From contig JALQWD010000196.1 in NCBI GenBank assembly GCA_023260175.1, positions 1 to 9,014 of the forward strand: 9,014 nucleotides of DNA. The letters run 5' to 3'. The notes beneath the pieces are model-generated. The model was not told the DNA's origin and made no database searches. It saw only the letters and a program-made list of their open reading frames with translations. Positions 1 through 8,901 of this stretch are shown one piece after another. Origin of the DNA: Candidatus Nanopelagicaceae bacterium (GTDB lineage: Bacteria; Actinomycetota; Actinomycetes; Nanopelagicales; Nanopelagicaceae). Position numbers and translations under genes: made by a program. Each line of letters begins with the position of its first letter. The stretch's first letter is position 1.

Positions 1-4
1 ATTT

Positions 5-1231
5 TCAGTACGGAAATAACATTCGGGGGACGCTGACACCTGCAAATACGAGTTTGCTTGAATTAATTAGTTTTCCATCGCCACCAGTTGCAACACCTGT
101 TGCGTTTGGATCTTCTTCGCCGGTTTCGACGACTACTCGCACCGGCAGGTTCATAGCTTTTGCGAAATCTAAATCGCGCTGATCGTGTGCAGGAACAGCC
201 ATGATTGCGCCAGTTCCATAATCTGCAAGTACATAATCTGAAGCCCAAATAGGTAACTTCTCACCATTTACTGGATTAATTGCATAGCGCTGCAAGAAAA
301 CACCAGTCTTAGGGCGATCAGTTGCAAGACGTTCGATATCAGATGCTGCGCGCACCTTTTCAAGATAACTTTCAAATTCTTGCTTTGCAGGAGATCCACC
401 CGCTAGTTCTGCTGCTAGCTCTGAATCCACAGCAACCACCATAAATGTTGCGCCGTACAAAGTATCTGGACGGGTTGTGTAAATTGAAATTGGTTCAGTG
501 CGACCTTCGATTTCGAAAGTTACATTTGCACCAGATGAACGGCCAATCCAGTTGCGCTGCATCAACAGCACCTTCTCTGGCCACTTTCCTTCTAGCTGCG
601 CCATGTCATCTAACAAGCGATCTGCATAATCAGTGATCTTGAAATACCACTGATTCAATTTCTTTTTAGTTACTGCGTTATCGCAACGTTCGCAAAGTCC
701 AGCAACAACTTGTTCGTTAGCTAAAACTGTCTGGCAATCAGGGCACCAATTAACTGCAGAATCTTTGCGATAAGCAAGACCACGTTCGTACATCTTTAAA
801 AATAGCCACTGATTCCATTTGTAATATTCTGGATCGCAAGTATTGAAAACGCGCTCCCAATCAAATGAACATGCATAGCGACGCATCGAAGCTTTCTGCA
901 CCGCAATGTTTTCATAGGTCCAACCTGCAGGATCAATTCCGCGCTTAATTGCAGCGTTCTCTGCTGGTAGGCCAAATGCATCCCAACCAATTGGGTGCAT
1001 AACATTGAAACCTTTTTGCGCCCAGTAACGAGCAATTACATCGCCAAGTGCGTATGCCTCTGCGTGACCCATATGTAAGTCACCAGATGGATATGGAAAC
1101 ATATCTAGAACATATTTTTTTGGACGAGAGTCATCTGCACGGCCAGAGTTAAATGGCGCAATCTGATCCCAGATTGGTAACCACTTCTCTTGAACATAAG
1201 CGAAGTCATACGCTTGATGTTCGGTGCTCAT
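5..1231 (-). CDS. leuS: Leucyl-tRNA synthetase, N-terminal half (3' part outside window or frameshifted)
   Basis: Class I aminoacyl-tRNA synthetase that charges tRNA-Leu with leucine in the cytoplasm and edits mischarged products. The frame shows the ATP-binding HMGH signature at residues 53-56 within [13 protein letters not shown], and the [11 protein letters not shown] stretch at 82-92. It has a zinc-type pair CPDC (163-166) and CERC (180-183). The CP1 editing domain follows, with TTRPDTLYG (252-260) and [15 protein letters not shown] (339-353), including the editing aspartate region. The ATG at 1231 is supported by a strong Shine-Dalgarno at 1235-1242. The frame stops with TGA at 5-7 after 408 codons, about half the usual length, before the KMSKS and anticodon-binding parts. 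Homology fades at about residue 402, next to a five-G run, so a frameshift or sequence error is likely (see findings). Identity is very secure; integrity is not. Confidence 0.95.
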   Translation of the reverse strand: MSTEHQAYDFAYVQEKWLPIWDQIAPFNSGRADDSRPKKYVLDMFPYPSGDLHMGHAEAYALGDVIARYWAQKGFNVMHPIGWDAFGLPAENAAIKRGIDPAGWTYENIAVQKASMRRYACSFDWERVFNTCDPEYYKWNQWLFLKMYERGLAYRKDSAVNWCPDCQTVLANEQVVAGLCERCDNAVTKKKLNQWYFKITDYADRLLDDMAQLEGKWPEKVLLMQRNWIGRSSGANVTFEIEGRTEPISIYTTRPDTLYGATFMVVAVDSELAAELAGGSPAKQEFESYLEKVRAASDIERLATDRPKTGVFLQRYAINPVNGEKLPIWASDYVLADYGTGAIMAVPAHDQRDLDFAKAMNLPVRVVVETGEEDPNATGVATGGDGKLINSSKLVFAGVSVPRMLFPY

Positions 1232-1234
1232 TTG

Positions 1235-1242
1235 CTCTCCTT
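1235..1242 (-). promoter_or_regulatory. Shine-Dalgarno of leuS
   Basis: On the minus strand this reads AAGGAGAG, with 3 nt before the leuS ATG at 1231 and the AGGAG core about 5 nt from it. It fixes the leuS start and lies only 10 nt after the mature 3' end of the tRNA-Ala. Confidence 0.8.
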
Positions 1243-1252
1243 TTTAATCTTG

Positions 1253-1325
1253 TGGACCTGAGGGGATTTGAACCCCTGACCCCTTGCATGCCATGCAAGT
1301 GCGCTACCAGCTGCGCCACAGGCCC
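1253..1325 (-). tRNA. tRNA-Ala (anticodon GGC)
   Basis: The minus strand folds into a complete 73-nt cloverleaf. The acceptor strands GGGCCTG and CAGGTCC pair with G3:U70, the classic alanine identity element. The D stem is GCGC/GCGC, and the anticodon stem CTTGC/GCAAG has loop ATGGCAT. The variable loop has 5 nt, and the T stem AGGGG/CCCCT has loop TTCAAAT. Anticodon GGC sits at 1292-1290, with T33 before it, and reads GCC (and GCU by wobble). The discriminator base is A at 1253. The following bases are CAA rather than CCA, so CCA is not encoded and must be added after processing. The gene lies between the histidine phosphatase (33 nt upstream) and leuS (21 nt downstream) on the same strand. 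A plus-strand frame that crosses it is spurious. Confidence 0.97.
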
Positions 1326-1339
1326 CTGCATTGCGGCAA

Positions 1340-1345
1340 ATTCTA
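1340..1345 (-). promoter_or_regulatory. Possible -10 element for tRNA-Ala / leuS
   Basis: On the minus strand the hexamer is TAGAAT. It lies in the gap between the phosphatase stop and the tRNA and would start transcription near 1333, giving an 8-nt leader before mature tRNA position 1. I see no good -35 at 16-18 nt spacing, so this is a weak call. The tRNA may simply be cotranscribed with the genes upstream. Confidence 0.35.
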
Positions 1346-1358
1346 CTTACTTTAAAAG

Positions 1359-2012
1359 CTACTTCTCGCCACCTGATTCTTCGCCGAAAATCGGCTCAGG
1401 AAGTGATCCAGAATTATGTTCGACCAAATTCCAGCCCTTTGGCGTTGTTGAAAGAATCGACCAAGCAGCATTTGAAAGGCCGCCGATGGAACCCCAAGTC
1501 GTCATTGGCAGACTTAACATCGAACCCAAAATACAACGAGCAGTTCCACCATGCGTTGCCACAACTAAAGTCTGATTAGTTTTTCCTTCAAGAGCTTCAT
1601 AAATTGCTTCGGTAGCTCGCGCAGCTACCTCACTGCGACGTTCGCCAACATCGCCAGCTGGATTGTCATCACCGTCAATCCATCGGATGAAATTTTCGAT
1701 ATCAGTTTCGCGAATTACATCGCCAGTCTTGCCTTCCCAATTACCACCATCTGTTTCGCGAAGTCGCTTATCTTTTTTGATTTCTAACCCAATTAAATCT
1801 GCAAGAGCTTTTGCTGTTGTGTGAGCGCGTGATAGGTCGCTGGAAATAATTGCAGTTGGTGAGAGTCCAGTAAGTAATTTTCCTGCGCGCGCTACTTGAA
1901 CTAAACCTGTTTCATTTAGCGGAATATCAGTTGAGCCTTGAAAACGGTTAGCGATGTTCCAATCGGTTTGGCCGTGGCGCCAAAGGACTATCTTGTTATG
2001 TTCGTGGCTCAT
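1359..2012 (-). CDS. Histidine phosphatase family protein, GpgP-like
   Basis: Cytoplasmic phosphatase of the phosphoglycerate-mutase-like superfamily (branch 1), 217 aa. It has the N-terminal WRHGQTDWN motif with the phospho-accepting His13, Arg12 and Arg62 of the SDLSRAHTTA stretch, the proton-donor candidate Glu86 in RLRETDGG, and His154 in ATHGG. All core catalytic residues are therefore present. In Mycobacterium the gene directly after nadD and rsfS is glucosyl-3-phosphoglycerate phosphatase (GpgP), of similar length. The same order here makes that activity the best guess, but the family is promiscuous (phosphoglycerate mutase, alpha-ribazole phosphatase and others) and substrate cannot be read from sequence. 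The ATG at 2012 overlaps the rsfS stop as ATGA, implying translational coupling; I see no strong Shine-Dalgarno. The family assignment is firm, the substrate is not. Confidence 0.9.
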   Translation of the reverse strand: MSHEHNKIVLWRHGQTDWNIANRFQGSTDIPLNETGLVQVARAGKLLTGLSPTAIISSDLSRAHTTAKALADLIGLEIKKDKRLRETDGGNWEGKTGDVIRETDIENFIRWIDGDDNPAGDVGERRSEVAARATEAIYEALEGKTNQTLVVATHGGTARCILGSMLSLPMTTWGSIGGLSNAAWSILSTTPKGWNLVEHNSGSLPEPIFGEESGGEK

Positions 2013-2371
2013 CGAGTTTCATCCACATGCAGAGGAATTGTCGGGCAATCGTTCCAGAGTCGATCCAACATGTAATAGCGACGTAAGTTTTCAGTTTGGA
2101 TATGAATAACTAAATCTGAATAATCAATCAGAATCCATTCTTCGCCATTTTCGCGACGAACCGGCTTTTGATCAATACCCTTTAACTTCTCTTCAATCTC
2201 GTCTGCAATTGCTTCGACCTGCTTTGGATTGTTGCCTGAAACAATTAGAAATGCTTCAGAAAGCAGGCTCTGTTCTGAGAGATCAATAGCCACAAGGTCA
2301 GTTCCTACTTTGTTGACTGCAGCCTGAGCTGCAACATCTAACTCTTTACGAACTAAATCACTTACTGGCAT
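2009..2371 (-). CDS. rsfS: Ribosome silencing factor RsfS (Iojap/DUF143)
   Basis: Small cytoplasmic protein that binds ribosomal protein uL14 on the 50S subunit and blocks subunit joining, lowering translation during nutrient limitation. With the start chosen here the protein is 120 aa, usual for the family. The signature region DYSDLVIHIQTENLRRYYML occupies 83-102, followed by DRLW (103-106), matching the family pattern D-x-x-D-[IV]-[IV]-[IV]-H with downstream Y-x-L-x-x-L-W. A longer reading from GTG at 2404 adds 11 unlikely residues. The ATG at 2371 has a good Shine-Dalgarno at 2376-2383, so I take it as the true start. It overlaps the nadD 3' end by 14 bp, and its stop overlaps the phosphatase start as ATGA. 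The nadD-rsfS pairing is widely conserved in bacteria. Confidence 0.95.
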   Translation of the reverse strand: MPVSDLVRKELDVAAQAAVNKVGTDLVAIDLSEQSLLSEAFLIVSGNNPKQVEAIADEIEEKLKGIDQKPVRRENGEEWILIDYSDLVIHIQTENLRRYYMLDRLWNDCPTIPLHVDETR

Positions 2372-2906
2372 ATAGCTTCCTCTCAAGAATGTACTTACGC
2401 ACACTTGGCGAAGTTCCGTTTACTTGGCTATCAGATCTAATTTCTGTAGCTGAGATATCGATAGCCCCGATATCTAAACCATCGCCACTGTCACCTGGGC
2501 GATCAATAACGATAAAACTTACCTTCTCTTGTAATTCATCTGTGCGATGCCACTTATCGATATTTGCATAAGCATCACTGCCGATAATCCAGAAAAGTTC
2601 GGCTCCACTATTTTCTAGCTCTTCGACGGTATCAATTGCATAAGTTGGACCTTGGCGATTAATTTCAGTATCGCTTACTGATACCTTCTCTTTGATTCCG
2701 CTTGGCAGATCCGCAACTGCCAACTTGCACATCGCTAAACGCTCTTGACCATCCGCTTTTGGTGCAGCTTCGCGAAGTCTCGGTTCTCCGGCAGGGATCA
2801 AGATAATTTCATCAACAATTTTCCTTGAAATTAACTCAACGGCCACTCGAAGGTGTCCATTATGGATGGGATCAAATGTCCCACCGTAAATACCTAACTT
2901 CTTAAC
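2358..2906 (-). CDS. nadD: Nicotinate-nucleotide adenylyltransferase; start codon not canonical
   Basis: Catalyses transfer of AMP from ATP to nicotinate mononucleotide to give deamido-NAD, in cytoplasmic NAD synthesis. Reading upstream of the first GTG (2846) recovers the nucleotidyltransferase motif GGTFDPIHNGH (residues 8-18 from codon 2906), with HNGH as the ATP-binding HxGH. WIIGSDA lies at 106-112, KWH at 118-120 and ISATEIR at 151-157, the last being the second nucleotide-binding motif. With the start placed at 2906 the protein is about 182 aa, slightly short for the family. The 5' boundary is inferred: between an in-frame TAG at 2949-2951 and the motif there is no ATG, GTG, TTG or CTG. 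The codon where family members begin is GTT here. The GTG at 2846 would remove the catalytic motif, so it cannot be the functional start. The gene follows a 38-aa ORF by 5 nt and overlaps rsfS by 14 bp. Confidence 0.9.
   Translation of the reverse strand, partial: VKKLGIYGGTFDPIHNGHLRVAVELISRKIVDEIILIPAGEPRLREAAPKADGQERLAMCKLAVADLPSGIKEKVSVSDTEINRQGPTYAIDTVEELENSGAELFWIIGSDAYANIDKWHRTDELQEKVSFIVIDRPGDSGDGLDIGAIDISATEIRSDSQVNGTSPSVRKYILERKLYASK
2376..2383 (-). promoter_or_regulatory. Shine-Dalgarno that decides the rsfS start
   Basis: The minus strand reads AGAGGAAG, with the AGGA core about 6 nt before the ATG at 2371. It lies within the nadD coding region and supports the shorter 120-aa RsfS over a GTG start at 2404. 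Confidence 0.7.
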
Positions 2907-2911
2907 GGCTC

Positions 2912-3028
2912 TTAGCGTCCTAGACGAAGTGTTAAATAAAGTAACAAGCTAAGTACTCCAAAAGCAGTTAAGCCGAAAACGATTGGATCCTGTGGCAGGT
3001 GACGCGTTGCTTCTTCTAAATGGAACAT
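2912..3028 (-). CDS. Small single-pass membrane protein, function unknown
   Basis: A 38-codon frame, ATG at 3028 to TAA at 2912-2914, fills the gap between ligA and nadD exactly. The first 14 residues are polar and charged (Glu5, Glu6, Arg9, Asp14). A hydrophobic helix at about 16-34 (IVFGLTAFGVLSLLLYLTL) is followed by the basic end RLGR, as expected for a one-span protein with a positive cytoplasmic tail. I do not recognise a named family. From general knowledge, tiny one-helix proteins next to nadD occur in other actinobacteria, but I cannot verify that here. The ATG follows the ligA stop by 9 nt, and nadD follows 5 nt after its TAA. A TAGTAT hexamer exactly 6 nt before the ATG suggests a leaderless start. 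It may also act to couple translation into nadD. Moderately sure it is real. Confidence 0.65.
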   Translation of the reverse strand: MFHLEEATRHLPQDPIVFGLTAFGVLSLLLYLTLRLGR

Positions 3029-3037
3029 ACCTGAATA

Positions 3038-6116
<3,079 letters not shown>

Positions 6117-6120
<4 letters not shown>

Positions 6121-7229
6121 TTTGCAGCACGCGCCTTATTTACTACGTCTGGCAATACCTCTAAAACTTTACGAACATCTGCTTCGGTACTTAGAGCGCC
6201 AAGTGAGAGGCGCAAAGTTCCGATTGCTTCATCTTCGGATCTGCCAAGCGCTAAAAGCACATGGCTTGGTCGATGCACACCTGCGCTGCAAGCAGAGCCA
6301 GTAGAGCACGCGATTCCTTCCATATCCATTAACAGCAAAAGTGTTTCGCCTTTAGTGCCAGGGAAAGAGACATTCACAATTCCAGGAAGCGCATTTGCAG
6401 GGGTATTAATCAGCGCATCCGGAATTGATTCTTTGATGCCCGCGATTAATTGATCGCGTAATTTAGAGATTTCTGCATATGGGTAAGTAGTTAGTGCTGC
6501 AGCGAAGGCGCAGATCGCTGGTGCATTTAAAGTGCCGCTTCTGATTTCTCGCTCCTGGCCACCACCATGAAGCAGGGCTGGAATATCTAATCCACGCTTT
6601 AGAACTAACGCACCCACGCCAACTGGACCGCCAACTTTATGTGCGCTGATTGAAAGTGCGGTTAAACCTTTAAATGAAACTGGAACTTTAAGTAGAGATT
6701 GCACCGCATCGCTATGTACCGGAATGTCACCTGCAATTTCAATTACCTTATCGATCGGCTGTAGCGCACCGATTTCGTTATTTGAATGCATCACAGATAT
6801 CAGAGCGATTTCAGATCTGCGTTTAGTAACTAAATCTTTCAGAAAAGCTAAATCAATAATTCCCTCTTTGGTAATTGGAATTTGAATTAGCTCTGCGCCC
6901 TCTTTCTCAACTAACCATTCAGCTGGTTCAAGAACTGCTTTATGTTCAAAGCCAGAAATCACAATTACTTTCTTGCCTGACTTCCAGTACAGACCTTTAA
7001 TTGCCAAGTTATCTGCTTCAGTGCCGGAACCGGTAAAGATAATTTCACTAGGTGCGCAATCAATAAAGGCAGCGATCTTTTCGCGCGCCTCTTCTAGCGC
7101 ACGACGTTGATCGCGACCGAAATTATGTAGAGATGAAGGATTGCCTATCTGCTGAAGTTGCTTATTGAATTCGGCAAGCGAAATATCAGAGATTGGCGTT
7201 GAGGCCGCATGATCTAAGTAAATCGCCAT
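6117..7229 (-). CDS. Cysteine desulfurase, NifS/IscS family
   Basis: PLP enzyme that converts cysteine to alanine and leaves a protein-bound persulfide for tRNA thiolation and possibly Fe-S clusters. It is 370 aa, a fold-type I aminotransferase. It opens with YLDHAASTP (4-12) and has FTGSGTEADNLAI (65-77), His96, HSDAVQ (172-177) and the PLP lysine K198 in SAHKVGGP. GGGQEREIRSGT spans 222-233, and the mobile catalytic cysteine is C314 in TGSACSAG, the sequence of the group I (IscS/NifS) type. Its position directly before mnmA matches actinobacterial iscS-mnmA pairs. I leave the symbol blank because IscS and NifS cannot be separated here. There is an 18-nt gap after etfA, with no Shine-Dalgarno but a TAGAAT exactly 6 nt before the ATG, suggesting its own leaderless promoter. 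Confidence 0.95.
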
Positions 7230-7235
7230 GCGGGC

Positions 7236-7241
7236 ATTCTA
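7236..7241 (-). promoter_or_regulatory. Candidate internal -10 for desulfurase-mnmA-ligA
   Basis: On the minus strand this is TAGAAT, then GCCCGC, then the ATG at 7229. The hexamer would place the transcription start on the A of the start codon. The 18-nt gap has no purine-rich ribosome site. A TTAAGG 17 nt upstream, inside the etfA end, is a poor -35 match. Inference. Confidence 0.5.
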
Positions 7242-7247
7242 CTTAAA

Positions 7248-8054
7248 CTATTTACGTGCCTTAATTAGCTCGCTCGCCTTGGATAGAACGCTCTCTAAAT
7301 CTCCAACAATGCCAAAATCAGCGATTCCAAAGAGTGGCGCCTCTGGGTCCTTATTAATTACGACAATGTTCTTGGATGTTTGCATACCTGCTTTGTGCTG
7401 AATGGCTCCAGAAATTCCGCAAGCAACATATAGATCTGGGCTTACGGTCTTGCCGGTTTGACCCACCTGCATTTCGTGTCCACACCAACCTGCATCAACT
7501 GCAGCGCGTGATGCGCCGATTGCCGCGCCGAGTGCATCTGCAAACTCTTCAACGCCGGACCAATCGCCATCAATGCCACGTCCGCCAGAGACCACAATCT
7601 TCGCCTCTGTTAATTCAGGGCGCGCTCCTTTAGCTTTGGGCTTTACGTTCTTAATAGTTACTAATGAATTGTCATCGCCCTCTAACTTAATTGGCGCAGG
7701 CACGCTTGCCGCTGGTTCAACAGAGTTAGGGCGCAAAGTAATTACCGGAATTCCCTTTGATACCTTGGCTTTAACGGTATAGCTACCACCAAAAATCGAT
7801 TGAGTTGTAACAAAATCTGAGTCAACCGCAATGGCATCAGTAATGATTCCAGAATCAAGCGCAACTGCGATACGTCCACCTAGTTCTTTGCCATCCATAG
7901 TTGCTGCAACAAAAACTGCAGCGCAACCATTACTCTTTGCATATTCGGCAATTGCTTTTGCTGATTTAGATTCGACAACAATGCAATCTCCTGCGGCCGC
8001 AACCAACTCTGCAGTTACTTTTTCATTATCTGCAACTACTAATACTTTGCTCAT
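7248..8054 (-). CDS. etfA: Electron transfer flavoprotein alpha subunit
   Basis: FAD-carrying subunit of the ETF heterodimer, which accepts electrons from acyl-CoA and related dehydrogenases and passes them toward the respiratory chain. The C-terminal FAD domain is complete: SGGRG (156-160), GASRAAVD (180-187), QVGQTGKTVSPDLY (196-209), GISGAIQH (213-220), NKDPEAPLF (234-242) and DFGIVGDL (246-253). The N-terminal domain is shorter than usual, making 268 aa against about 310-320 in common members. The beginning MSKVLVVAD looks like an intact first strand, so this is probably a compact form and not a truncation. Its ATG overlaps the etfB stop (ATGA, 8051-8054) and has a good Shine-Dalgarno at 8061-8067. 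Confidence 0.96.
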   Translation of the reverse strand: MSKVLVVADNEKVTAELVAAAGDCIVVESKSAKAIAEYAKSNGCAAVFVAATMDGKELGGRIAVALDSGIITDAIAVDSDFVTTQSIFGGSYTVKAKVSKGIPVITLRPNSVEPAASVPAPIKLEGDDNSLVTIKNVKPKAKGARPELTEAKIVVSGGRGIDGDWSGVEEFADALGAAIGASRAAVDAGWCGHEMQVGQTGKTVSPDLYVACGISGAIQHKAGMQTSKNIVVINKDPEAPLFGIADFGIVGDLESVLSKASELIKARK

Positions 8055-8821
8055 ATCAACTTCCTTTCTGCAAGGAAATTGACCAATTTTTCTGCTGCAG
8101 TTCCATCATCATCGATTTTAATTCCGGCTTCGCGCGGTGGCTTTGCAACTGCTTCTAGCACTTCAGTTCCAGAGGTTGCGCTCATAGAAATTGTGGCAAT
8201 CTCTTTCTTCTTAGCTGCCATGATTCCCTTAAATGCTGGGTAACGCGGTTCGTTAATTTTTTCAACTACAGATAGAACTGCTGGAAAATTAGCTTCCATC
8301 TCTACTTGTCCGCTATCAGTTATGCGATTGATTGAGATTTTTTTAGTCGCAACATCGACATCAACTTTATTTGCGAAAGTTAATTGTGCGTGGCCCAAGC
8401 GAGCGCTGATCATCGCTGGAATTACGCTCATGCGCGCATCGGTACTTTCAACTCCACTAATTACAAAGTCATATCCGCCATCTGCAATTACCTTTGCCAA
8501 TACTTCGGATGTTGCCATTGCATCTGCACCTGCGAGCGCTGGATCAGTAATCACGATCGCATTTGTTGCGCCCATTGATAATCCCTTACGTACCGCTTCT
8601 TGTGCACGCGTAGGACCCATTGAAATCAAAGTAATTGTGTGTTCGCCACCATCATCAACTGTGCCGCCATTTGCTTCGCAGATTCGCAGCGCCTCTTCTA
8701 TTGCATACTCATCTAAATCATTGAGCACTGCATCAACGCTCTCGCGATCTACGCGGCCATTGATAAATTTCTTCTCAGCCCATGAATCTGGAACTTGCTT
8801 TACGGTTACGGCAATCTTCAC
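8051..8821 (-). CDS. etfB: Electron transfer flavoprotein beta subunit
   Basis: Partner of EtfA; it binds AMP structurally and holds the dehydrogenase-recognition surface. It is 256 aa, normal length. It begins MKIAVTVKQVPD, has LNDLDEYAIEEALRI at about 34-48, an ISMGP stretch, GVESTDARMSVIPAMIS in the middle, and the family signature PRYPAFKGIMAAKKKEI at 192-208. The start is GTG at 8821. An in-frame TAA lies only 12 nt upstream, so there is no longer alternative. No ribosome site is present; instead TAACAT lies 6 nt before the GTG, suggesting a leaderless transcript. It is the first gene of the minus-strand cluster and faces a divergent glgX-like gene across 80 bp. Confidence 0.96.
   Translation of the reverse strand: MKIAVTVKQVPDSWAEKKFINGRVDRESVDAVLNDLDEYAIEEALRICEANGGTVDDGGEHTITLISMGPTRAQEAVRKGLSMGATNAIVITDPALAGADAMATSEVLAKVIADGGYDFVISGVESTDARMSVIPAMISARLGHAQLTFANKVDVDVATKKISINRITDSGQVEMEANFPAVLSVVEKINEPRYPAFKGIMAAKKKEIATISMSATSGTEVLEAVAKPPREAGIKIDDDGTAAEKLVNFLAERKLI
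8061..8067 (-). promoter_or_regulatory. Shine-Dalgarno of etfA
   Basis: On the minus strand this reads AAAGGAA, 6 nt before the ATG at 8054 and inside the etfB 3' end. It supports the ATGA-overlap start. Confidence 0.7.
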
Positions 8822-8827
8822 GTGGCG

Positions 8828-8833
8828 ATGTTA
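8828..8833 (-). promoter_or_regulatory. Candidate -10 of the etfB promoter (leaderless)
   Basis: On the minus strand the hexamer TAACAT is followed by CGCCAC and then the GTG at 8821, so position -7 is 8828 and +1 would be the G of GTG. No convincing -35 is seen at 16-18 nt. The divergent layout requires a promoter in this region, which adds weight. Confidence 0.5.
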
Positions 8834-8843
8834 CTCATGAGTA
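8832..8843. promoter_or_regulatory. Perfect 12-bp palindrome, possible operator
   Basis: TACTCATGAGTA is its own reverse complement. Two more bases on each side also pair after one mismatched position (outer TG and CA), giving an imperfect 18-bp palindrome at 8829-8846. It overlaps the putative etfB -10 and its spacer, where a bound repressor would block polymerase. The regulator is unknown, and chance cannot be excluded. Confidence 0.4.
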
Positions 8844-8901
8844 GCAATTCTTTACTAGTTATTTACCAAGTTGCAGTCGATTTCAGGGCAGACTAGCGCG
8901 C

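Noticed and set aside
1153..1575. 140-codon plus-strand frame across leuS start, tRNA-Ala and phosphatase end
   Set aside because: It runs antisense through a complete tRNA gene and two real genes and has no recognisable motif.
2372..2404. Longer rsfS from GTG 2404
   Set aside because: It adds 11 non-conserved residues and ignores the good ribosome site before ATG 2371.
2910..2945. Programmed -1 frameshift joining the small ORF to nadD
   Set aside because: TTTAAC lies in the nadD frame and not in the zero frame of the small ORF, so the standard slippery heptamer is absent. Kept only as a weak option.
8322..8840. 172-codon plus-strand frame opposite etfB
   Set aside because: It is exactly antisense to a well-conserved ETF beta gene; its composition is the mirror of etfB codons and it shows no domain.
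8871..8876. TTGCAG as a -35 for the glgX-like gene
   Set aside because: No TAnnnT hexamer lies at 16-18 nt downstream, and the resulting start would fall inside the coding sequence.
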